Assembly: GCA_025667525.1 (NCBI GenBank)
Contig: CM046875.1
Span: 291,691,147 to 291,755,146 of the forward strand
Reading direction: 5' to 3'
Origin: Glebionis coronaria
Lineage: Eukaryota > Streptophyta > Magnoliopsida > Asterales > Asteraceae
DNA: 64,000 nt
Below the pieces are notes generated by a model that was not told where the DNA came from, did no database searches, and saw only the letters and a program-made list of their open reading frames with translations. This document shows positions 12,272 to 21,807 of this stretch, piece by piece (the stretch's first letter is position 1; each line of letters starts with the position of its first letter). A program made the translations under genes and the position numbers.

Positions 12272-13549
12272 GATTTGAGGAACGTGATCATGCACGAATC
12301 TCATAAGTCTAAATATTCTATACATCCGGGATCTGAAAAGATGTATCAGGATATGAAGAAGTTATATTAGTGGCCGAATATGAAAGCCAACATTGCCACC
12401 TACGTTCAGAAATGTTTGACCTGTGCTCGTGTCAAAACTGAACACCAGAGACCATCGGGTTTACTTGTACAACCTAAGAGACCGAAATGGAAGTGGGACA
12501 ACATCACCATGGACTTTGTCACCAAACTCCTAAAGTCATCTCACGGTTACGATACTATCTGGGTAATCGTCGATCGACTCACCAAGTCCGCTCATTTCCT
12601 GCCAATTAGGGAGAACGATTCCTTTGCAAAACTAGCAAAGACATACCTGAAGGAGATTGTGACCAAACATGGAATACCAGTGTCGATAATCTGTGATCGA
12701 GATGGTAGGTTCACGTCAAACTTTTGGAAGGCTTTCCAACGAGCCTTAGGTACCAATTTGGATATGAGCACTGCTTATCATCCGCAGACTGATGGTCAAA
12801 GTGAACGAACCATCCAGACTCTAGAGGACATGCTACGAGCATGTGTGACTGATTTTGGAAATGAATGGGTTGACCACATTCCTTTAGTGGAATTCTCCTA
12901 CAACAACAGTTATCACGCCAGTATCAAGGCTGCCCCTTTTGAAGCACTGTACGTTCGCAAATATCGTTCGCCTGTGTGCTGGGCAGAAGTATGTGAATTT
13001 CAGCTCACTGGACCAGAACTAATCCAGGAGACTAAAGACAAGATCGTCCTCATCAAGCAAAGAATTCAAGCTGCTCGCGATCGACAAAAGAGCTACGCGG
13101 ACCTGAAACGCAAACCTATGCAATTTGAAGTAGGTGACCATGTTATGATCAAGGTGTCACCTTGGAAGGGTGTTGTACGTTTTGGCAAACGTGGAAAACT
13201 GAATCCACGTTATGTCGGCCCTTTCAAAGTAATAGCCAAGATCAGGGAAGTAGCTTATCGTTTAGAGTTGCCCCAGCAACTGAGCCGGGTTCACTCTACC
13301 TTTCATGTGTCTAACCTAAAGAAGTGTTATGCTGAAGAACCACTGGCTATGCCATTGGAGGGAGTTCAATTTGACGACAAACTCCAGTTCATAGAAGAAC
13401 CAGTGGAAATCATGGAGAGGACAGTTAAGAAATTGAAACGCAGTCGCATCCCGTTGGTCAAAGTACGTTGGAACTCTAGGAGAGTCACTGAGTTCACTTG
13501 GGAACGAGAAGACTCGTTCAAGACCAAGTACCCACACTTGTTCACCTGA
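12272..13549 (+). pseudogene. INT: Integrase of F with chromodomain-like C terminus
   Basis: The HHCC zinc-binding region ([13 protein letters not shown], then CLTCARV) contains one in-frame TAG at 12368-12370, where Trp is expected. From 12380 the frame is open for 389 codons. The catalytic triad is complete: Asp 12512-12514 (TMDF), Asp 12695-12697 (CDRD) and Glu 12803-12805 (SERT), with 35 residues between the second Asp and the Glu (DX35E). Next come the GPF motif ([10 protein letters not shown]) and an [16 protein letters not shown] stretch. The last ~55 residues ([13 protein letters not shown]...VKVRWNSRR...FTWERED) form the chromodomain-like tail of Tekay elements, thought to steer integration into heterochromatin. 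The ORF ends at TGA 13547-13549. Confidence 0.92.
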
Positions 13550-13582
13550 CCAATAGCTTCATCTTAAGCTTTGAGGACAAAG

Positions 13583-13602
13583 CTAAAATAACGGGATGGT
13601 GT
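13583..13602 (+). promoter_or_regulatory. Polypurine tract region before the F 3' LTR
   Basis: A purine-rich stretch containing AACGGGATGGTGT directly abuts the LTR start at 13603. In LTR elements this primes plus-strand DNA. The exact primer ends cannot be read from sequence. Confidence 0.6.
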
Positions 13603-14993
13603 TGTAAAACCTCTGATTTTACCTTATTGACTTTGTCAACTGTTGTACTACTTATTTTTGGAATTTATATAATTCCACTTTTATATGACTTATTATTTAT
13701 CATATACCTTTTATCATACTATCTTTCATATTTATTTTACATTTATATGAACTCTTAGTAATTTATTGACTACTCTGGCAACTGACTGGCCACTTGATTT
13801 AATAATAGACTCATCACCTCAGTACATATTTTTGAGATAAACTGTAACCTTACTTAATTTATTTATTAAGTACTTGGATTTAATTTATATGTACATATTT
13901 ACATATATTACCTAAAAGGAATAAACACCCAACACTTTAAAATAATGTATATTATTTTACATTGTCATTTATTTACTTTATTTAAGTAAAATAATTATAG
14001 TGATGTATTTAATATACACTTTCACTAAATTACCTAAAAGCTTCAACAAAAATACCTACAACTCAATAAATACATACAATATTAAACAAGGGCTAATATT
14101 CTCATACAATACTTGGCAAAATTTACCAAAAACCTTCCCACATGCATATATAGATGTGTATATGTATGCATGCCTACACTACCATCATTTGTTAGCTAGC
14201 TTGAAAGTAATCAAGTGTATAATCCACTAATACCTTATACTAACCTTACTTACTTACACAACTACATGCATAACCATGCTTTTTCTGTACCAACCTCACT
14301 TTTCTTACACAATCACTTACACACCATACACTTTACTATACATAGTCATGTCTTGTCCCTTGACTTCCCATAAACACACGACAACTTTGCAACTTAGGAA
14401 AGAAAGTCAATTTCCATTTGTGGCATGTGTTGAAATGATCTAACAAGTGTATCCAACAAATATCTAAGTGTATCTTTGTAAAGATACAAGTACTAGGTAC
14501 AAGGATTCCATTGGATCTCTCTCTCTCTCTCTCTTTGTCTTAAGCCGAAACACACACAACCCACAACACAAAACATTTACAATCTCATCATCCCTCTCTC
14601 TCTCACTACCTATGGCTCAAACACCCCTTCCACCATGTTTGAACCTTCAAGTTTATCTACTACTCCTATACTATGTCTCCTACTATATAAAGGTAAATCA
14701 TAAGCTCATCCTACAAGAACCTTGATCATTGAAGCAAGAAGGAAGCCCTAGAAGTCTTACTTGAAGCCACGGCTACATCTTTGTCACCAAGACCTCCATT
14801 GTTGAAAGCTTGTCACTTGTTCTTACTCATTCTCCTATCACTCCTAAACCTATCTAAACAAGTAAGTCCAAGCTAAAACTTATCTTTCTAATACATTTAC
14901 TTTCATACATATTAACATACACATGGTTATCCTTAGTAAAATTTAATGTTGAAACAAGTATTTAAAACCCTAAAACCTATAATAACCCACGGC
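13603..14993 (+). repeat. Start of the 3' LTR of F, interrupted by CACTA element G
   Basis: Matches 3566-4967 of the 5' LTR with few differences, including the (CT)n run (longer here, near 14517) and the TATA box at 14684-14691. Identity stops at 14993, where CACTACAAGAAAA begins. The corresponding 5' LTR sequence continues ...CCCATGGCATAAAT. The rest of this LTR must lie beyond the window. Confidence 0.88.
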
Positions 14994-15353
14994 CACTACA
15001 AGAAAAAAGGGTATTTGGGAAGGTGGAAAACCGTGCCAAATACTCAAAAAACCGTGCCAACTGCTGTTTGGCACGGTTTTGGGACGCTTTTGTCTCCATC
15101 CTTGTGACGGTTTACATTTGGGGTGCCACAAGTGAGGTATTTGGCACGACTAACCAATTTCCCCTCCAAATTGGAATTTGTCACACTTTTATATCCCGTG
15201 CTAAATGCGTATTTGGTACCAATTCATTTCCCGTTCCGAATCCGTATTTGGTTCAGTTTTTAATTACCGTGCCAAATTAGATACGACGGTAAGCTGCCGT
15301 GACAAAAGTAATTGGCATGGCTTCTGTTTTTGGTTCCAACCATATTTGGTACC
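14994..15353 (+). mobile_element. Element G: terminal segment of a CACTA (En/Spm-like) DNA transposon
   Basis: Begins CACTACAAGAAAAAAGGG, the classic plant CACTA terminal inverted repeat. The next 340 bp contain many short copies, in both orientations, of a subterminal motif around ACCGTGCCAAA / TTTGGCACGGT (near 15028, 15050, 15066, 15140 and 15266, plus decayed ones). In CACTA elements such repeats bind the TnpA-type protein. No transposase ORF is visible; element B interrupts G at 15354. The other terminus is not in the window. Confidence 0.85.
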
Positions 15354-16895
15354 TGATTGTGGTAAATTACGTCTTTTAGGAAAAAGAGCGTAAAAGCGGT
15401 AAGTATTAAGTGATGATTTAGGGAAATCAAGCACTAATGACCCAATGAAGTTCGTTTCTCAAGGAGGTATATGTGTGTGAATAATTCGTAATTGGTTTGA
15501 AATTAATATTGGTTAGAAAGGGATGAGAAAAGAGAATGACGAAGACGTGAAATTAATTACTACGACGACAAAACATAAAACCGTAAAATAAGCTAAAATA
15601 AAAATCAATTCTAAAAATTACCAAAAATTCACCATAAATCAAAATAAATAAACTAAGAGTTTACCAATGATCAAAACTTTTTCAAACCTTTTAAATAATT
15701 AAATATTCAATTTTTAAATGCTAATTAAAGCCCTAAAAATCAAATTAATTATCAAAAAGCCCAAATAAAGATTTTTCAATTGGTAAACCTCTAAAATGAC
15801 CTAAAAAGATTAAAAACTATTTTTAGAAATTATTAAACTAAGAAAAACTATTTAAAATGATTTAAAAACTATTAAAATATAAAATAATTATAAAAATTAA
15901 TCTAAAGGTGATAAAATTAATCTAAAAGTTGCAAAATTCCTATTTTAATGTATTTAAGCTAAAAAAATGTAAAAAGTGCAAAAATGTGAAATTTGAAAAT
16001 AATAATAAAATAATATTAAAATAATATTAAAAATCCAAAAATTATAAAAAATTCTAAAAACTTGCAAACTAGTTTATTTTAACCTAAATAAACAGAAAAT
16101 GAAAGTGAAATGACCAGAATACCCTTATTGGGGCCTCAAATGGGCCAAAACCAAAAACAGACAACACAAATGGGCTTTTTAGCCCAAAAAGTCAAACTTG
16201 GCCCAATTGACTTGGAAAAGCCCAATCTGACTCAAAATTTAATTCTAAATACAAAACTATAAAGGCCCAAAAGCTGAAAGTGAGCTTATCACAACTTATT
16301 AAGCGAACAGCTTATCCTTATTGGGCTTTTTAGCCCATCAAGTAATAAGCCAATGCCATAAGCTCTAATTTAACACACAACCTTCTTTTAGGATGCTTAA
16401 GAGATCTGTAAAAAGAAATTTTTAAAAAGCTGATAGGTGTGAAAACACCCATCCTTTTTACCACTTAATTACAATAATAACCGAGCCAAAACGTGTATTC
16501 TATGCCATTTATGTCGGAATTATGCGTGGTTTGTGTTTTTGTTGTGATTTAGGACGAAAGGTGAAAAGTAGAGAAAACACGGCATTCACGGGCTTTTATT
16601 GAAGAAAAAGACGAAAGATGAAGTCGAAAGATCAAGAGTGGAAAAAGAACGGAAGTCTAAGACCAATTCTGAAGATTTATCGAAGAAAAAGTCAAAGGAC
16701 GGAAGTTCACTAAAAAGCCAAAGAACTCGAGTCTTATTTATGAAGAAAATACAAGACGAGTTCAAAAGAAATCCCGAAGACAAAATCATTTAAGTCCAAG
16801 ATTTAAGAAGATTAGAGAAAGGAAGGACATAAGTGTGCAAATAAGAGAAAGAAGAAAGAGGGAGGAAGCTTCCTAAGCTCCTCCCTAATCACCCC

Positions 16896-16903
16896 TATAA
16901 ATA
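16896..16903 (+). promoter_or_regulatory. TATA box of the A LTR promoter
   Basis: TATAAATA, repeated in the 3' LTR at 22273-22280. Transcription would start shortly downstream, so the TTCCG array lies in the transcribed leader. Inferred from sequence only. Confidence 0.6.
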
Positions 16904-17315
16904 GCAACCAACCTCATTTGTTTAGAGTTGTTGGGTGGTTTTGACAAACCACCACTTCCACCATTTTCATTTCTTGTCATTTCATTTCTTTCACTTTAAT
17001 TAATTGTTATGCACTTTTAATCATTTTAAGTTTCAAGTAAGTTTTCATTATTTGTTCTTTAATCTTTACTTTTCTTGTCTTAATCTCTCATCTTCCTTTC
17101 TTGATTCTTGTTTGCTTTTGGTGCGATTTACATTTGATCCGTGTTGTTCATTCATGTTTTCGTGCCTAAAAAGTTAATCTTTTCATGATTTGATTTAAAA
17201 GTTGTTTATTTTAAGTTTGGAAAAGTCGTTATTTGTGCTTATTGATTTCGTTTCAGTTTTGATTCGTTCTAGTTTTGGTTAAAAGCTTATTTCCATAGCT
17301 TTTTGATCTAGCTTA

Positions 17316-17630
17316 TATTTCGGATCATAAAACCCAATCGGAAAGGGAAAACCCCTTTCCGATCGTACTTTCCGACCAGGCAGCATCCCTTTTTCCGATC
17401 TATAGATCGGAAAAGGGTTTAGTTTATTCCGATCTGACCCCTCTTTGATTATTCCGATTGATCTTTTTAGTTAATATTCCGATTGCACTAGTTTTGGCTT
17501 ATTCTGATTGCTTCCAGTTATAACATTCCGATCATGCCATTTTTAAGTATTCCGACCAGCTCTCTATCCCTTGTTCCGATCAGTCGTACTACTCATCATT
17601 CCGATCGGAATGTATTCCGATCGGAATATG
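17316..17630 (+). repeat. TTCCGAT-core array in the A 5' LTR
   Basis: About fifteen copies of (A)TTCCGA(T/C), some inverted as ATCGGAA, with irregular 10-30 bp spacing. They include perfect inverted pairs such as ATTCCGATCGGAAT. The array begins ~420 bp downstream of the TATA box and is repeated in the 3' LTR at about 22694-23008. Function unknown. Confidence 0.8.
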
Positions 17631-17994
17631 TTGTTTTGTTTTAGTGTTAAGCTTGTTTGTTTTTTTCGCCAATTTTTCTCGTTTTATTTTTAGTCCATTT
17701 TAATTTCGTTCCGCAATTTTATTTTATTGTCAATTTACTTTTCGTCAAACCTTTAATTTTACGTTATTTAATTTCTCGTCATTTACTTTTAAAGTTTTAA
17801 ATATGCACCGTTTTCGTTTTAACTAGTTTTAGTTTTAATTTCCCGTCCTTTATTATTAAGTCTTGCACATTTATTTTTCCAAAACCAAAAATATTTGTTT
17901 CACCAAGAACAACTAATCTCGCACAATTGACCAGAAATCAATTCGATTAGACACCGAGAAACGAACTTTCAACGAGTAAAATCCGAGTATTAAA

Positions 17995-18009
17995 TGGCGC
18001 CGCTGCCGG
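17995..18009 (+). promoter_or_regulatory. Primer-binding site of A (tRNA-Asp type)
   Basis: TGGCGCCGCTGCCGG starts 2 bp after the LTR. It matches, with one difference, the complement of the plant tRNA-Asp 3' end, the primer of the Athila group. Elements C and D carry the same 15 bases; B carries a longer 18-base match. Confidence 0.88.
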
Positions 18010-18179
18010 CTCTTTTCGTAAGGATCAAAGGTTTTTTGTGAGAGACGCGTTGCTTTTTGGGATCCGTTCACTTGTGAACGTTATTTTTCGTGTCAAAAAT
18101 TTTCCAAAAATTCCAAAAAAGCATTTCTTTTTCAAAGTTTTGCACCAAAAATATTCTTCTTGCCTATCTATTTTTCTTT

Positions 18180-19772
18180 ATGGATTCTTATGTCCATTGC
18201 GTCGGTTGTGGGAGACGACTGTACAGGAACGACTCTTGTCAATGGTGTACATGTGAGCGGTGCGGAAACGATATCAAAGATACACAATTAATACCAGGAT
18301 TTTGTCCTTTGTGCCACTCACTTAATTCGTCCTTTTTAAACCCACCTACTCTTTCCCCGTGCATCTATTGTGGAAGCGATTCTGATTGGCATGTTTCGTG
18401 CCCGGTTCGATACCCGTATGATCACGGGCAAGAACCGGGGTACAAGTATGACAATGATAATAGCTATCCACAAGACGCACCCAGTCTTTCTCCTCACCCG
18501 TTCTGCAACAACTGTGGGGGTCCTCACGATACCTATTATTGTCAACCAATGAATTATTATGAGCAAAATCTGTGTCCTCCCTTTTCTTCACCAATGGATT
18601 ATTATGAACCAAATCCGGTTTCTAATTCTTCTCAACCGATGAACTACTATGAGCCACAACCATGCTATAATTCAGGTTTTCAACATTTTGAACCCCCACA
18701 GCACATCATCGATCATCAACCTTCCTTCGAACAATTGAGCCCCCACGAACAATGGCACTCTCTTGTTAAGCAAAGTCAACAAATTCAAGAAACTTTCAAC
18801 AAGATCATCAAAAAATGGCAAGAGGATCAACGACAAGAGCAGATATCGAATATCGAAACTTATATTCCTCCTCCGGTGTATCCATACTATTATGATGATG
18901 ACGAGGATGATGTCTATGATCTCAACCCATCTTCTGAGATTACTACTCCTATTCTTGATGACACCAATGCATCTAAGGATAGTGATACTTCGAGTGAGAT
19001 TCGTGATTATGGTCTTGAAGAATTCTTCGATGAGGTTTGTGATCTTACGACTTTTGCTGAACTTAAGGATGAGGTCGCTTTTAATGATGAATTCCAATTC
19101 GAGCCAGAGATTACGGAAATTATCGAACGAGAGCTAGCTCTTTTACCTCCGTTTCCTCCTACAAGCGAGGTCGATTTTTCCAACATCGATGCCGAACTTG
19201 ATGAGTTGGAGCGTCTTATTTTTCATAATAATGACGAACCAACTCACTTGACCAATCATCCAATTCTCGAGGAGTTGCCTAATCAACACTCCTCCACTGA
19301 GAATTACGTTTACCACATTCGTGCGGATTTAACTTATCAACAATCCCCACAAATGAATGATGGTTTCGTACTTGATCGTGATCTTTTCGAGCGAGTTTCT
19401 GAAATCCTCAATGATGGGAACGACAAACCTTGGTTTGACGCACCTATTTATGATGAAGAAATCGAAGAGATTAACGTTCATGAGGATGAGTGCTTTGACC
19501 CGGGGGGTGCCATTGATTATTTTATGCTTGATGACCTTACGGCTTTGCCACTTGCTGCTGAACATCCATTGTCTTTGGGGGATGACAATGTGATTCCGTT
19601 AACCACCCCACCTCCCGTGGATCATAACCTCACATACCTCTCGTATGTTGAGCGGACCTTTCTCCCATTTAAGACTTATCCCCCCGCCTCCCCTTTGTTG
19701 ATGTCCACCGGGAACGAGGACAAGGTCTTTGATCTCGGTATTACATTCGAGGCTTCCCCATGGACCATTTAA
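18180..19772 (+). CDS. Cysteine-rich, acidic retroelement ORF of element A, 530 aa
   Basis: The only ORF of element A, and intact. Residues 1-75 contain CX2C pairs at 7/10, 20/23, 25/28, 42/45 and 61/64 with His71/Cys74, resembling stacked zinc ribbons. A zinc knuckle CX2CX3HX4C (residues 109-121, 18504-18542) closely matches the GAG knuckles of C and D (CGGPH core). Repeats built around QPMNYYEP follow at about 123-165, then a predicted helical stretch (about 195-225) and a long Asp/Glu-rich region. The tail carries DECFDPGG and KVFDLGI motifs, echoed in the tail of the element D ORF. There is no capsid, protease or polymerase domain. I chose ATG 18180 because the conserved-looking cysteine region starts directly after it; an in-frame ATG at 18090 would add 30 residues rich in Phe and Lys. 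A role in binding element RNA is inference. Confidence 0.75.
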   Translation: MDSYVHCVGCGRRLYRNDSCQWCTCERCGNDIKDTQLIPGFCPLCHSLNSSFLNPPTLSPCIYCGSDSDWHVSCPVRYPYDHGQEPGYKYDNDNSYPQDAPSLSPHPFCNNCGGPHDTYYCQPMNYYEQNLCPPFSSPMDYYEPNPVSNSSQPMNYYEPQPCYNSGFQHFEPPQHIIDHQPSFEQLSPHEQWHSLVKQSQQIQETFNKIIKKWQEDQRQEQISNIETYIPPPVYPYYYDDDEDDVYDLNPSSEITTPILDDTNASKDSDTSSEIRDYGLEEFFDEVCDLTTFAELKDEVAFNDEFQFEPEITEIIERELALLPPFPPTSEVDFSNIDAELDELERLIFHNNDEPTHLTNHPILEELPNQHSSTENYVYHIRADLTYQQSPQMNDGFVLDRDLFERVSEILNDGNDKPWFDAPIYDEEIEEINVHEDECFDPGGAIDYFMLDDLTALPLAAEHPLSLGDDNVIPLTTPPPVDHNLTYLSYVERTFLPFKTYPPASPLLMSTGNEDKVFDLGITFEASPWTI

Positions 19773-19780
19773 TTCGGGGA

Positions 19781-19837
19781 CGAGTCAGGCTCGTGACTCG
19801 GTTAATATAAACAAGCGCTTTTTGGGAGGCAACCCAA
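19781..19837 (+). promoter_or_regulatory. Twin stem-loops just after the stop codon of element A
   Basis: First hairpin: CGAGTCA and TGACTCG arms around the loop GGCTCG (19781-19800). Second: TTGGG and CCCAA around AGGCAA (19822-19837), preceded by CAAGCGCT. The same pair follows the last ORF of C and D. Possible roles are packaging, export, stability or termination; none is shown. Confidence 0.65.
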
Positions 19838-21793
19838 TTATCTATCTATCTTTCCTGTTTTCACCATAAGTGTAGGGGGAGCCCCGTGGTGTTTCTTTCT
19901 TTCTTTCTTCTCATGTGCAGGGATTAGAGCTTCAAAGACACACTCTTGATGACTTTTGACGAACCGTGACTCCGTGTTCCCTTCTTCCCGGTTCTATCCT
20001 AAACTCTTTTCGATTCACTATTTTATATTTCTCAATATTAAAATAGGAATCTCTTTAGTTGTCCTTTCCTTAACAAGATTTAAACAACGTGCACAATGTC
20101 CTAAGTGTAGGGGAGTTTACTCCCACATGCTTAAACATTAAGGACAATGTTTATATTAAGTGTAGGGGGGACTTCTATCGAAGTTAAGTGGTCTTTTCCT
20201 TGTATTTGTCCTCATTTTAACCGGAAAATCAATTTTTCGACATTTTTCAAAATTTTTGATCTATTTTGGCCTATTAGTTTATCCCTTTGTATAGTTATTT
20301 TCTTTCCTTTCTAGAATAAATGTTTAAATAAGTGGGATTAATTTTCATACGTTGTGAATCTTTTGACTCAACCCGAGTTTACTTGCCTAAGTTTACTCTA
20401 GCTAGTATCCTTAACGTGTTTAAGTCAAGTTTTGCTAGGCTTTTATTTAGGGAGCTATAAAACGCGAAAGTCTTAACTCTCACGGGGTAAGAACAAGAAC
20501 TTTTCGCAAGTTCCTATAATTGATCCTAGAGAGTTGTTTATCAAGGGAACTTTAAAATGCGATTTCTAAACTTGAAAAAGTCTAAGAATTTGCAAGATCC
20601 TATAAGCGACTCGAAAACCCAAAACTTTGATTTAATAGGCTAAGCATCCACGAGTTTCATTCCTTGAGATTTTAAAATTGTGGAGAACGAGAGATGATAG
20701 AGTCAATTATAAGTTCGGTATTCTTTAGTGAATTTATGTGAGTTAATTATAAGCCTATTCTCCCTCCGCTTGTTAATAAATTTATCTGCAATAAATAAGG
20801 TTGTACGATTTAAAAGGTTACTTAGCTTCTAGCCCCAGATCGTTTAAAAGTTGCTCGGTACGGATTAGAGTTCATAGCCAAGGCATAACTTATTGAAGCG
20901 GGATGCGAAGATTGGCGAGTCCGAAAAGGCCCTAACAAGGCATGAGGGCTACATTTTGTTGCTAAAGATCCAAAAGTGATGTGAAGAATCATTTATCGAA
21001 AATCTATATGAAGGATCAAGACACACGACGAAAAGCAAAAACTCCCCAAAAGTCATGGAGAAGTCTATCCGAAAAGACCCTAACAAGGTATGAGGATAAA
21101 TAGATCCAAGTCCTAAAAGGAGGCGGATCGTTGTATATCAAAGTCCAAAATAAAGATTGGAGAAAAATGAAGAAGTCGTGGTCCAAAGATGAAGAATCTC
21201 TCAAAACTTCAAGTGAAGAAATTCCTATTATGAAGAGAAGACCATTATTTCAAGAACGTCTCTCAAGATTCGAAGTATGAAGTCGCTGCCAAATATCGGT
21301 CCGAGAAAGGTCTCAAATCGTGAAGCGAGTTATGCCAAGATATGAACTTTATAAGGTCTCGAGAAGCAGTTTTAAAAGATTTGGTGCTTTAGCTAACTAT
21401 TGATTAAATCGTTCACTTTATTTTCGGCCTAAATAACTATTGAAATAAGTCAAACAATGCATCCTCGTGATCATTCAATACAAAAATAAAATATAAGAGA
21501 TACACCTAGGAATAAGGGAGTCTAAGTGAATAATTGGCCCACATGAGTTCATGATAGTTTGCTAATTTATAATAACAATGATCTCGTTTTTAAGCTTGGT
21601 ATGGGGAACGTGAAACTTGAGGATGATGATCATTCACGACATTTTTCAAAACCCAAGGTATGTTTTTTATTTTCTTTACTTTGTATGTTTATAATTTTCT
21701 ATCTCTTTAATAAAGGCCAACGTGGATTGATTATGACGAAAAGTGTAAACTTGCTTTGTAACTAATGCATTGCATGAGGACATTGCAATGGTT

Positions 21794-21807
21794 AAGTGTA
21801 GGGGATT
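21794..21807 (+). promoter_or_regulatory. Polypurine tract of element A
   Basis: AAGTGTAGGGGATT directly abuts the 3' LTR at 21808. The same 14 bases precede the 3' LTRs of C and D. This is the expected plus-strand priming site. Confidence 0.8.

Larger units (their letters stand above)
3566..14993 (+). mobile_element. Element F: Tekay-like Ty3/Gypsy retrotransposon, 3' LTR truncated
   Basis: Order on the plus strand: 5' LTR (3566-7377), tRNA-Met-type primer site, accessory ORF, gag, protease, RT, RNase H, integrase, chromodomain-like tail, then the start of the 3' LTR (13603), cut at 14993 by a CACTA end. The long LTR, the primer-site type, the GAG with two zinc knuckles and the C-terminal chromodomain-like segment match the Tekay (Del) chromovirus clade. 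The 3' target duplication is not visible because the remaining LTR lies beyond the window. The 5' flank is GTGAA (3561-3565). Confidence 0.88.
16431..17992 (+). repeat. 5' LTR of element A (1562 bp)
   Basis: Starts TGATAGGTGTG and ends GAGTATTA. The usual CA end is TA here in both LTRs, so the change predates insertion. The first 23 bp form a near-perfect hairpin (GATAGGTGT / ACACCCATC). TATAAATA is at 16896-16903. The palindrome GGAAGCTTCC (16864-16873) lies 22 bp upstream of it. A TTCCGAT array lies at 17316-17630. The short reading at 16599-16793 is repeated in the 3' LTR but has no recognisable domain. Confidence 0.92.
19773..21807 (+). other. Structured 3' noncoding block of element A
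   Basis: About 2 kb without a credible ORF, clearly related to the blocks at 43378-45399 (element D, minus) and 60372-62278 (element C). It holds two stem-loops right after the stop codon (19781-19837), AAGTGTAGGGG at 19868, 20103 and 20159, hairpins GGGAG/CTCCC, AAACATT/AATGTTT and ACTTC/GAAGT between 20110 and 20190, and a paired CCGAAAAG(G/A)CCCTAACAAGG(C/T)ATGAGG repeat (about 20921 and 21070). It ends in the polypurine tract. Conservation across three otherwise different elements suggests an RNA-level role. Confidence 0.8.
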
